Shown: one piece after another, positions 33,473 to 41,509 of the stretch
How positions within the stretch are numbered: position 1 is the first letter of the stretch
How the letters are laid out: each line of letters starts with the position of its first letter
Assembly (NCBI RefSeq): GCF_000423665.1
Contig: NZ_AUIK01000001.1
Span: 810,422-874,421 of the forward strand
Source of the DNA: Solirubrobacter soli DSM 22325
GTDB taxonomy: Bacteria; Actinomycetota; Thermoleophilia; Solirubrobacterales; Solirubrobacteraceae
DNA length: 64,000 nt
Direction: 5' to 3'
The notes under the pieces: model-generated
What the model was told of the DNA's origin: nothing
Database searches by the model: none
What the model saw: only the letters and a program-made list of their open reading frames with translations
Position numbers and translations under genes: made by a program

Positions 33473-34827
33473 TGCGCTTCCTGTTCACGACCCTCCAGTT
33501 CCGCGAGTCGGACTTCTACGGCCGCGTGGGCGCTGAGCTCACGCGTCGCGGGCACGACGTCGCCCACGTCGTGTACTCCCGCCGTGGGGCCGAGGCGCTG
33601 CGCCGTACCGGCGTGAAGGCGGAGTGCCTGACCGACCGGATGGCGGCGCTCGGCCCGATCGCCGACCCTGAGGGCGAGGGGCGGCGGATCGTGGAGCGCT
33701 ACGGACTGCCGACGCTCCGTGACGTGTGGAAGACCGACTGGCCGTGCAACGGCAAGTCCGACGCGTACTGCGTCGAGCGCACGGTGCGCCATTTCCTCGC
33801 GCTGGAGGCGATCTTCGACGAGCTGGGACCCGACGTGGTCGTGCCCGAGGTGGGCTCGGAGACGATGCGCACCGCGACGCACGAGATCGCGCTCGCCCGC
33901 GGAGTGCAGGTCCTGTTCCTCTTCTACACCATCTTCGCGAACCCGCTTCGCCTGTACCGCAACACGATGCACGCGCCGATCGTCGGCGCCGACGAGCTGC
34001 GCGCGCTCAGCGACGCCGAGCGGGCGGAGGTCGACGCGTTCACCGCGCGCTTCACGGCGGCCGACAAGCCGATCCGCGAGTACCGCGCGGCCACGATCAC
34101 GCCCGCCAAGCTGCGCGACTTCGGCCGCCACGTCGCGGTCTCGGCGACCGCGGACGCCGACAACGACTACCTGCAGCCGCACCGCTTCGTCACGAACGTG
34201 CTGCGCGAGCGCTCCCGCGCGGTCGCCGCGCGCCGGCTCTATGCGCCGCTCGGCGACCGGCCGTACGTCTACTTCCCGCTGCACGTGGTCGACGACTACA
34301 AGATCAAGCGCGTGATCCCGCACTGCTACGACCAGGCGTCGATCATCGAGCAGGTCGCCGACGCGCTCCCGCACGGGTACGAGCTGGTGCTCAAGGAGCA
34401 CCCCATGTCGATCGGCCGCAACAAGCTCTCGCTGCTGCGGCGCGTGGCCCGGATCCCGAACGCGCGGCTGGTCGCGCCGCACACGTCGTCGCACGACCTG
34501 ATCAAGGGCGCCGACGCGATCGCCGTGATCTCGTCGACCGTCGGCCTCGAGGCGCTGCTGTATGACAAGCCCGTGTTGACGCTCGGCCAGCCGTTCTACT
34601 CGGGCTACGGCGTGACCGTGGACGTCGACTCGTTCGCCGAGATCCGCACCGCCGTGCCCGCGCTGCTGCGCTTCACGCCCGACCACGAACGGACGCAGCG
34701 CTTCCTGCACGCCGCGATGCGCGCGTGCTATCCGGGCAAGCCGGTGTTGGTCGACGACTCCGACGCCAACGCGCTCGCGCTGGCCGGCTCGCTCGACGCC
34801 GCGGTCCGCGAGCCCGTCCCCGCGTAG
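33472..34827 (+). CDS. Capsule-type (KpsC/KpsS-like) glycosyltransferase
   Basis: A 451-residue protein with PF05159 (Capsule_synth)-like features: PYVYFPLHVVDDYKIKR, LVLKEHPMSIGRNKLSLL, VAPHTSSHDLIKGADAIAVI and SSTVGLEALLYDKPVLTLG. In Gram-negative capsule systems this family contains retaining beta-Kdo transferases that use CMP-Kdo. A CMP-ulosonic acid operon lies 10 kb upstream, so this enzyme is a candidate user of that donor; the link is inference. ATG 33472 overlaps the Wzt stop (TGATG). The repeat at 34853-34964 lies just after the stop. Confidence 0.75.
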   Translation: MRFLFTTLQFRESDFYGRVGAELTRRGHDVAHVVYSRRGAEALRRTGVKAECLTDRMAALGPIADPEGEGRRIVERYGLPTLRDVWKTDWPCNGKSDAYCVERTVRHFLALEAIFDELGPDVVVPEVGSETMRTATHEIALARGVQVLFLFYTIFANPLRLYRNTMHAPIVGADELRALSDAERAEVDAFTARFTAADKPIREYRAATITPAKLRDFGRHVAVSATADADNDYLQPHRFVTNVLRERSRAVAARRLYAPLGDRPYVYFPLHVVDDYKIKRVIPHCYDQASIIEQVADALPHGYELVLKEHPMSIGRNKLSLLRRVARIPNARLVAPHTSSHDLIKGADAIAVISSTVGLEALLYDKPVLTLGQPFYSGYGVTVDVDSFAEIRTAVPALLRFTPDHERTQRFLHAAMRACYPGKPVLVDDSDANALALAGSLDAAVREPVPA

Positions 34828-34852
34828 TGGCCGCGCCCGGAACCACGCTCGG

Positions 34853-34964
34853 TTCTGGCGGGCCCCGCCCGCCCCTGCCGGCCCCCGGCCGGCACACACG
34901 TACCACCAGTATGCGAGCGCCGACCGTGGCCCGGCAGGAGCGACCGGTGATCTGGCCAGCGATC
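34853..34964 (+). repeat. GT-leader repeat, copy 1
   Basis: A 112-bp sequence that recurs on the other strand at 57843-57989. Shared blocks in order: TTCTGGC, GGCCCCGCCCGCCCCT, CACACGTAC, GTATGCG, and GCGACCGGTGATCTGGCCAG followed by CGATC. CGTAC and GTATG flank a variable loop and could pair with one wobble; CTGGCCAG is a palindrome. Here it fills the gap between the stop of the KpsS-like gene (34827) and the start of the next glycosyltransferase. The function is unknown: mobile REP-like unit, processing site or leader RNA. Confidence 0.8.
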
Positions 34965-34992
34965 GACCGTGGTCCCGAGCGCGGCCACTAGG

Positions 34993-36021
34993 TTGCGCGT
35001 CGCCTACGACGAGACCGGGCTCGAGTTGGACGCGACCGGCTCGGCCCGCGCGGCGCGCTGCCTGCGCGACGCGCTGGAGCCGCTCGCCACCGTCGTCGGG
35101 CTCGCTCAGCCCTCGGGGCCCGGAGGCCGCTACGGCCGCGGGCTGATCCGCGAGCTCGCGTGGTACCCGTTCGGCCTGCCGCGCCGGGCGCAGACGGTGC
35201 GCGCGGACGTGCTCGCCTGCCCGATGCCGCTGGCGCCGCCACGGCGGGTCCAGGTCCCGGTCGTGCTGACGATCAACGACGGGATCGTGTGGGACCACCC
35301 GGAGTGGCTGACCCGCGCGCACGCGCTCCACGCCCGGCTCGTCCTCGCCCCCGCCGCCCGTGCCGCGACCCGCGTGCTGGTGCCGTCGCAACACACGCGC
35401 GAGCGGGTGCTGGCCAACGTCCGCGGGCTCGACCCGGAGCGCCTGGTCGTGACGCCTTATGGCATCGATCCGCGCTTCTCGCCCGGGCCGGGACCGGACC
35501 GCGCCCCGTACCTGCTGGCGGTCGGCACGCTGCAGCCGCGCAAGAACCTCGAGGCCGCGCTGCGGGCGTTCGAACGGCTCGACGGCGGGCATCGCCTGGT
35601 CGTCGTCGGCGCGCGTGGTTGGCGCGACGAGGAGCTGCTCGCCCGCGTGCACGGCTCGCCCGCGGCGGCCCGGATCGACCTGCTCGGCCGCGTCGACGAC
35701 GACGAGCTGCTGGCGCTCTACCGCGGCGCGGCCTGCCTGTTGTACCCGTCGCGCGCCGAGGGCTTCGGCTTCCCGCCGCTGGAGGCGATGGCCTGCGGGA
35801 CCCCCGTGGTGTGCACGGCGGCCGGCAGCCTGCCCGAGGTCACGGGCGACGCCGCGCTCGTCGTCGAGCCCGACGACGATTCCGGGATGGCCGCCGCCGT
35901 CGAACGGATCCTGGCCGATCCGGCGCCGTGGCGCGAAGCCGGGCTCGAGCAGGCCGCGCGGTTCAGCTGGGCGCGCTGTGCGGAGCTGACGGTGGCGGCG
36001 TACGCCGCAGCCGCCGCATGA
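34993..36021 (+). CDS. GT4 glycosyltransferase
   Basis: A 342-residue retaining GT-B enzyme (mannosyl/rhamnosyl-type GT4). VTPYGIDPRF, VGTLQPRKNLEAAL (donor-site Lys) and the E-x7-E motif EGFGFPPLEAMACGTP near residues 256-264 are all present. The acceptor domain opens LRVAYDETGLELDATG. The start is uncertain: TTG 34993 gives the family-like N-terminus, GTG 34969 would add eight residues and begin 5 bp after the repeat. The last 59 bp overlap the convergent GT2 gene. Confidence 0.88.
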   Translation: MRVAYDETGLELDATGSARAARCLRDALEPLATVVGLAQPSGPGGRYGRGLIRELAWYPFGLPRRAQTVRADVLACPMPLAPPRRVQVPVVLTINDGIVWDHPEWLTRAHALHARLVLAPAARAATRVLVPSQHTRERVLANVRGLDPERLVVTPYGIDPRFSPGPGPDRAPYLLAVGTLQPRKNLEAALRAFERLDGGHRLVVVGARGWRDEELLARVHGSPAAARIDLLGRVDDDELLALYRGAACLLYPSRAEGFGFPPLEAMACGTPVVCTAAGSLPEVTGDAALVVEPDDDSGMAAAVERILADPAPWREAGLEQAARFSWARCAELTVAAYAAAAA

Positions 36022-36781
36022 CCTCGTAGCTGGAGACGATCCCCGCGCTCAGGACCTGGTTGGCGAGGACCGCCGCGCGGTGGCCGTCGCCGTGCCGGCG
36101 CGCCTGCTCGGCGTGCTCCCGGAACTGCGTGCGGAACCCGGACATCGAGAGCGTGCCGTCGACCATCCGGAACGACGACAGGTAGCGGCGCAGGATCAGC
36201 GGCTCGTGCTTGCGGGCGATCCGGAGCTGGATGTCGTAGTCGACCGAGATCCGGTAGCGCTCGTCGAAGCCGCCCGACTCCGCCAGCGTCTCGCGCCGGA
36301 AGAACGTCGCGGGCGCGCTGATGAAGTTGTGCGTCAGGTACAGGTCGAGCGAGTACCGGTCCAGCAGCCAGTTCTTGTACGCCGTGATCGGCTTGCGGAT
36401 CTCCTGCCCGGTGCCGTCGATGATCCGGCAGTACCCGGTCAGCCACATCGCGTCCGGGTGCTCGGCCAGCGCCGTGCCGACCGCGGTCAGCGCGCCCGGC
36501 TCGTACACGTCGTCGGCGTTGAGCTCGCCGATCACCTCGCCGGTCGCCATCGCGATGCCCTTGTTCAGCGCGTGGCTGAGCCCCCGGTCGGACTCCGAGA
36601 TCCAGCGGATGCCCTCGGCCCCGCGCAGCAGCTCGACCGTGCCGTCCGTCGAACCCCCGTCGACGACGATGTGCTCGAGCCCCGGATAGCCCTGGGCCCG
36701 CACGCTCTCGAGCGTCGCCGGCAACGTCGCGACGGCGTTCAGGCAGGGCGTGATGATGGTGAGGGTCGGGAGCTCCGGCAC
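35963..36781 (-). CDS. GT2 glycosyltransferase
   Basis: A 272-residue GT-A enzyme: LTIITPCLNAVATLPATLES, HIVVDGGSTDGTVELL, metal-binding ELNADDVYEPGAL, and acceptor-side FISAPATFFRRETLAESGGFDE. These are typical of GT2 enzymes that add sugars to capsule or LPS repeat units. GTG 36781 chosen because it precedes the conserved strand; the frame is open further up without similarity. The proline/serine-rich C-terminus is encoded opposite the end of the preceding GT4 gene (59-bp convergent overlap). Confidence 0.9.
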   Translation of the reverse strand: MPELPTLTIITPCLNAVATLPATLESVRAQGYPGLEHIVVDGGSTDGTVELLRGAEGIRWISESDRGLSHALNKGIAMATGEVIGELNADDVYEPGALTAVGTALAEHPDAMWLTGYCRIIDGTGQEIRKPITAYKNWLLDRYSLDLYLTHNFISAPATFFRRETLAESGGFDERYRISVDYDIQLRIARKHEPLILRRYLSSFRMVDGTLSMSGFRTQFREHAEQARRHGDGHRAAVLANQVLSAGIVSSYEVMRRLRRTPPPSAPHSAPS

Positions 36782-36809
36782 GGCTACGAGGCTAGCTAGC
36801 CTGCTTCGC

Positions 36810-37967
36810 TTGCATGTCGCGCTCAGCCTCTTGACGCTCGATCCCGGCCACATGGGCGGGTCTGAGACGTACGTCCGGGGCCTTCTCGCGGCGTTCGCGG
36901 CCGGTGGTGGACCCGAACGGGTCACGGTGCTCGCGGGCGAGCAGGCGGCGCGCACGCTGGACGCCGGCGACGTGGTCGACGTGCGGCCGATCGCGTTCGC
37001 GCTCGGCCACGGGGCGGCGGGGCGGGCGGTCGGGCTCGCTCGCGGGCTCGCGTTCCCGCCCACGGCGGCGCGCGTCGTCGTGGACGGAGCCGACGCGGTG
37101 CACTTCCCGCTGACGGTGCCGATCCCGCGCAGCACCGCCCCCGCGGTCGTGACGCTCCACGACGTGCGCCACCTCGACGTCCCCGACACGTTCTCGGCGG
37201 CCGAGCGCGCGTACCGGCGCGTGGCGTACGACCGCGCGGCGCGGCGCGCCGCCCGCGTGGTCACGGTCTCCGAGCACGCGCGCAGCCGGATCGGCGAACG
37301 CCTCGGCATCCCCGTGGAGCGCATCGCCGCCGTCCCGCACGGCATCGACCACGAGCGCTTCACGCCCGCCGGCGACGACGGGCCGCTGCAGGGGCTCCCG
37401 CTGCCCGCCGAGCCCTTCGTGCTCTATCCCGCGAACCTGTGGCCGCACAAGAACCACGAGCGGCTGTTGGCGGCGCTGGCGCAGGCCCCGTCCGCGCCGG
37501 CGCTGGTGCTGACCGGCGCGACCTACGGACGCCTCGACGCGTTGCTGGAGAGCGCGCGGAGGCTCGGTGTCGGCGAACGCGTCCGTCACCTCGGGTACGT
37601 CCCGGCCGCCGCGCTCGCGCCGCTCTACCGGCGTGCGGCGGCCGTCGTGTTCCCGAGCCTGTACGAGGGCTTCGGGCAGCCGCCGCTGGAGGCCATGGCC
37701 TGCGGCTGCCCGGTCGCCGCCTCCGACGCGGGCGCCGTCGCCGAGGCGTGCGGGGGCGCGGCGCTGAGCTTCGACGCGCGCGACGTGACCGCGATCGCCG
37801 CGGCGATCACCCGCGTGACCGGCGACGAGCCGTTGCGCGACGAGCTGCGCGAGGCGGGGCTCGAGCGCGCGCGGGGCTTCACGTGGGCGCGTGCCGCCGC
37901 GCGGCACGCCGAGGTCTACGCCGACGCTATGCGACGCGGCGCAGGAACCCGCTCGGCGCGTACGTGA
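36810..37967 (+). CDS. GT4 glycosyltransferase
   Basis: A 385-residue GT-B enzyme: DPGHMGGSETYVRGLL acceptor loop, VTLHDVRHLD, VPHGIDHERF, LYPANLWPHKNHERLL, and E-x7-E in YEGFGQPPLEAMACGCP (Glu286/294). TTG 36810 is the most likely start, preceding HVALSLLTLDPG; the frame is open upstream. Divergent from the GT2 gene at 36781 with a 28-bp gap. The 3' end overlaps the convergent CmcI-like gene by 41 bp. Confidence 0.88.
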   Translation: MHVALSLLTLDPGHMGGSETYVRGLLAAFAAGGGPERVTVLAGEQAARTLDAGDVVDVRPIAFALGHGAAGRAVGLARGLAFPPTAARVVVDGADAVHFPLTVPIPRSTAPAVVTLHDVRHLDVPDTFSAAERAYRRVAYDRAARRAARVVTVSEHARSRIGERLGIPVERIAAVPHGIDHERFTPAGDDGPLQGLPLPAEPFVLYPANLWPHKNHERLLAALAQAPSAPALVLTGATYGRLDALLESARRLGVGERVRHLGYVPAAALAPLYRRAAAVVFPSLYEGFGQPPLEAMACGCPVAASDAGAVAEACGGAALSFDARDVTAIAAAITRVTGDEPLRDELREAGLERARGFTWARAAARHAEVYADAMRRGAGTRSART

Positions 37968-38694
37968 TGTTGCGGCCGAGGTCGGACTCGTTGAACCGCC
38001 AGCTCGGCTGCTCGATCACGAACTCGGGATGCTTGGCGGCGAAGTCCTCGACCGCGGTGATCGGGTTGTCCTCGTCCCACGACGGCGTGCCGCGGGGCGT
38101 GTCGGCCACGGCGGCCATGATGCCGTCGAACGCGACCAGGTAGGAGCCGACGGAGACCAGCGGGGCGTACTTCTCGAGCTCCTCGGTCACGTGCTCGCGC
38201 GTGTGGTTGGAGTCGAGGATGACCAGCACGGTCTCGGCGTCGCCGACGTCCTCGCGCACCTGCGCGACGAGCCCGTCATCGACCGAGCTTCCCTCGTAGA
38301 GCGTGATCCGGTCGAACAGCGGGTGCGCCTCGATCGCCGCGCGGTTGTGCGCGCGGATGTCGATGTCGATGCCGATCACGCGGCCCTTGCCCAGGGCCTT
38401 GAGCAGCGACGCATAGAAGATGAGCGAGCCGCCGTGCGCGACACCCGTCTCCACGATCACATCCGGCTGCAGGGTGTGGATGATCTCCTGCATGCGGACG
38501 AGGTCCTCGGGCTCCTGGATCACGGGGATGCCCATCCACGTGAACGTGTAGCTGTGCTTCTGGTTCCAGCCGACCTTCAGCCAGAGGTCCGACAGCAGCT
38601 CGAAGCCCTCGGTCGAATACAGCGGCACGTCCGTGACGCCGCCGTCGTTCTCGATGGCGATGACCGCCTTGGTCGTGTCGATCGTGTAGTTCAT
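37927..38694 (-). CDS. CmcI/cephalosporin-hydroxylase-family methyltransferase
   Basis: A 255-residue protein of the PF04989 family (CmcI, rhamnosyl O-methyltransferase). The SAM site is IVETGVAHGGSLIFYAS, then GIDIDIRAHNR; ILDSNHTREHV carries the metal-binding residues of the family. WNQKHSYTFTWMG in the N-terminal region is also typical. Despite the family's historical name, the characterised members in glycolipid loci methylate sugars. ATG 38694 has GGGAG eight bases upstream. Last gene of the long minus-strand operon. Confidence 0.85.
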   Translation of the reverse strand: MNYTIDTTKAVIAIENDGGVTDVPLYSTEGFELLSDLWLKVGWNQKHSYTFTWMGIPVIQEPEDLVRMQEIIHTLQPDVIVETGVAHGGSLIFYASLLKALGKGRVIGIDIDIRAHNRAAIEAHPLFDRITLYEGSSVDDGLVAQVREDVGDAETVLVILDSNHTREHVTEELEKYAPLVSVGSYLVAFDGIMAAVADTPRGTPSWDEDNPITAVEDFAAKHPEFVIEQPSWRFNESDLGRNITYAPSGFLRRVA

Positions 38695-38707
38695 GTTCTC
38701 CCTTGGT

Positions 38708-41509
38708 CTAGCAGCGTGGACCGACGCCGATCCCGGCCACCCGGATCCCGGCGCCTGAGATCCGCACGTCGATGGCACCGCGTTCGGCCAACCGCGGCAG
38801 GCCGACGAAGAAGCCCCGCGTCTGGTCGGCGCTCACCGAGCCCGTCACGGGCTTCGAGCCCTTGACCTTGACGTTCCAGGTCGCCGGCCCGGTCGTCGGT
38901 CCGATCAGCGAGATCGCCGCGCACTGGGCGCCGGGGCGCAGGCCGGTGCCGTAGAAGCGGACGGTCGCCCCGTCGCCCTCGGTGAACGCGCCGTTGGCGT
39001 CGATGCCCTTCGCGCTCCAGGCCATCGTGGCCGGCTTGGCGACCTTGATCAGCGCGATCGCGATGTACGGCGGCGCGGCCACGATGTCGCCGCGCACCCG
39101 CGCGGTGCCGACCGGGGTCGGGATCACGAGGTAGTCCGGCAGCGGCACGTTGCTGGTGATCTTGCCGGTGCGCTCGTCGAAGCCGACCTCGCCGACCATC
39201 TTGATGTTGGGCAGGACCGCGTTGCCGGGCGGGCCGAGCGCGTACACGCGGTCGATGCGCTGGTTGTAGAACTGCACCTCCTGCCAGAGCGGCCCGAAGC
39301 CCGGGGCGTTGCCGGCGCCCTCGAAGAACTCGCCGACCGTCGCCCCGGCGGGCACGTTCGTGTCCACGAAGGCGCGTTCGCGCGTGCTCGGCCCGGAGCG
39401 GCTCCCGGCGCCGTCGACGTACTTGCCGAGCGCGTACTGCGCCTGCAGCGGCACGCTGAACGCGACGATCGCGACGAGCACTGCGACGGGGGCACCGGCG
39501 ATCCGCGTGGGCGCCCAGCGGATCGCGGCGGCGAGCGCGAGCCCCGCGACCAACAGGCTGAGCCCGACGAGCGTCAGCGGCGCGATCCCGTGGTCGCCGA
39601 TCACCGAGCGCACGTTGAGCCCGATCGCGTTCGTATAGAACATCTCGACGGGCGAGACGAAGAAGCCGAACGGTCCCTGGTCGGGGTTCCACGACACCCG
39701 CAGCACGAGCAGCGCCAGCAGCACGGAGGCGATCGCCACGCCCAGCGCCGAGACCTCGCGGCGCGCGAGCGCCAGCGTCGCGGGCAGCAGGACGAGCGGG
39801 GCGAAGTAGATGACGTAGCGCTCGTCGGGCCCGGCGGTGTTGAGCGAGTACAGGAGCGCCAGCGACGCCACGGGCACGAGCAGCGCGAACGCGAAACGGC
39901 GCGGATCGCGCGAGCGCACGATCTGCACCGCCACCCACGGCAGCCCGATGACCGCCGGGAAGAACCCGGTCCCGATGACGACGCGCGAGAGGTAGCCGCC
40001 GAACTTCTCGAGCTCCTCGACGAGGTCGAAGCCCAGCTGGGTCTGGTAGCCGCCCGCGAGCCGCGTCTTCAGTCCGCCGACGCCGCTGACCAGCAGCAGC
40101 AGCCCGAACACGATCACCGCCCACACCACGATGTGGTCGCGCAGCACCTGCTTCACCCGCGCGGACAATGGGCCGGTGCCGGTCCGCAGCCCGGTCGCCG
40201 CGAGCACGACCGGCAACACGGGCAGCAGCAGGATCAACCCGCTGCGCGCCGCGGCCGCGACGACCAGCAGCGCGAGCGCGCGGACGTCCCGCAACGGGCT
40301 CGGCTTGGCGGCGGCCTCGACGATGCTCCACAACGCCCACATGCAGGCGGGGTAGGCGACGTTCTCGGTCAGGAAGCCGGTCGTGACGACGGCCCACGGG
40401 ACGAGGATCGCGACCGTCGCGGGCAGCAGCGCCCAGGGCTTCGAGAGCCCCTGCGCGCGCCCGATCAGGTACACCGGGATCGCGGTCGAGACGTAGGCGA
40501 TCGTGTTCAGGACCCGGCCGGCATTGAGCGAGGTGGGCGAGTCGAACAGGGCGGTCGGGATCGCCAGCAGCCACACCTCGAGGCGTTGCAGGCCGCGCCC
40601 GAACAGCGCGAAGTCGAACAGCCGCCCGGGGAAGCCGTCCTGCACCCAGCGGGCGAGGAAGACGTACTGGTTCTCGTCGTTCTGGAAGACGTGCGTCCCC
40701 AGGCTCCAGTGGGCCAGCCACAGCGTCACCACCGTGCCGATCGCGATCAGCCACGCCCAGCCCGGGATCGCGGCGAAGCGCGTGCGCCACCGCTCGGAGT
40801 CCCACGCGTACTCCGGACCGGAGCGCGCCGCGCCCAGCTGCGCGTCGTCGGCGACCAGCGCCGACCCGATCGCGCGCCACAGCGCGACCGGCACGAACGT
40901 CACGAGAGCGATCGCCAGCACCCACAGCCACCAGGCGCCGAAGGGCTTGAGCGTCGAGGCGTGCGTGGTCACCTCACCGAGGCGCGAGACGATGCTGTGC
41001 TGTCCGGACTCGAGGATCCGCAGCGGCAGCTCCCCGGCGAACACCTGATCGTTGACCTTCAGCGTGGGTCGCGCCGCCGCGCGGCCGTTCTCGTTGCCGA
41101 CCAGCGCGACCGTCTGCGAGCCCGCGTTGCGCACGCAGAAGGTCCCCATCGTGTCGGTGGGCGGCGGCTTGAGCGGGACGTCGATCGCGCGTGTCGCGGT
41201 CCAGCCGCCGGCGACCTTGGCGCTCGTGCGGTAGCCGCTCTTCCCGTCGCCCGTCACGGTGATCTCGAGCGGCGGCGCGCCGCCGTCGCCCGCGATCGCG
41301 CCGAAGCGCGCGACGCGGCCGTTGTCGGCGAACAGGATCTGGTCGACGCACGCCTTCCACCCGCTCTGCAGCGGGACCGGCATCTGCGCGCCGGTGTATG
41401 CGGCGGGCGTCGACGCGATCACCTCGCGCGGCTTGGTCAGGTACCCGATGACGGGCAGTGCCGCGATGACCAGCACCGCGACGAAGACGATCAGCGGGCC
41501 CTTACGCAT
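38708..41509 (-). CDS. Large GT-C-type membrane glycosyltransferase with N-terminal ectodomain
   Basis: A 933-residue membrane protein. An N-terminal helix (about 6-26) is followed by a periplasmic/extracytoplasmic beta-rich domain (about 30-190) homologous to the whole of the protein at 44255-44917. About ten helices follow, with the GT-C catalytic-loop signature FQNDENQYVFLARW near residue 270; a soluble C-terminal region (about 700-933) is predicted to be outside. It should transfer a sugar from a polyprenyl-phosphate donor to a surface glycan. ATG 41509 is embedded in the last codons of the upstream DUF2142 gene (8-bp overlap). Confidence 0.85.
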   Translation of the reverse strand: MRKGPLIVFVAVLVIAALPVIGYLTKPREVIASTPAAYTGAQMPVPLQSGWKACVDQILFADNGRVARFGAIAGDGGAPPLEITVTGDGKSGYRTSAKVAGGWTATRAIDVPLKPPPTDTMGTFCVRNAGSQTVALVGNENGRAAARPTLKVNDQVFAGELPLRILESGQHSIVSRLGEVTTHASTLKPFGAWWLWVLAIALVTFVPVALWRAIGSALVADDAQLGAARSGPEYAWDSERWRTRFAAIPGWAWLIAIGTVVTLWLAHWSLGTHVFQNDENQYVFLARWVQDGFPGRLFDFALFGRGLQRLEVWLLAIPTALFDSPTSLNAGRVLNTIAYVSTAIPVYLIGRAQGLSKPWALLPATVAILVPWAVVTTGFLTENVAYPACMWALWSIVEAAAKPSPLRDVRALALLVVAAAARSGLILLLPVLPVVLAATGLRTGTGPLSARVKQVLRDHIVVWAVIVFGLLLLVSGVGGLKTRLAGGYQTQLGFDLVEELEKFGGYLSRVVIGTGFFPAVIGLPWVAVQIVRSRDPRRFAFALLVPVASLALLYSLNTAGPDERYVIYFAPLVLLPATLALARREVSALGVAIASVLLALLVLRVSWNPDQGPFGFFVSPVEMFYTNAIGLNVRSVIGDHGIAPLTLVGLSLLVAGLALAAAIRWAPTRIAGAPVAVLVAIVAFSVPLQAQYALGKYVDGAGSRSGPSTRERAFVDTNVPAGATVGEFFEGAGNAPGFGPLWQEVQFYNQRIDRVYALGPPGNAVLPNIKMVGEVGFDERTGKITSNVPLPDYLVIPTPVGTARVRGDIVAAPPYIAIALIKVAKPATMAWSAKGIDANGAFTEGDGATVRFYGTGLRPGAQCAAISLIGPTTGPATWNVKVKGSKPVTGSVSADQTRGFFVGLPRLAERGAIDVRISGAGIRVAGIGVGPRC

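Noticed and set aside
33472-34827. Calling this gene a CDP-glycerol glycerophosphotransferase.
   Set aside because: The HPMS, SSTVGLEALL and TLGQPF blocks fit capsule synthesis (KpsC/KpsS-like) proteins better; the glycerophosphotransferase His motifs were not found.
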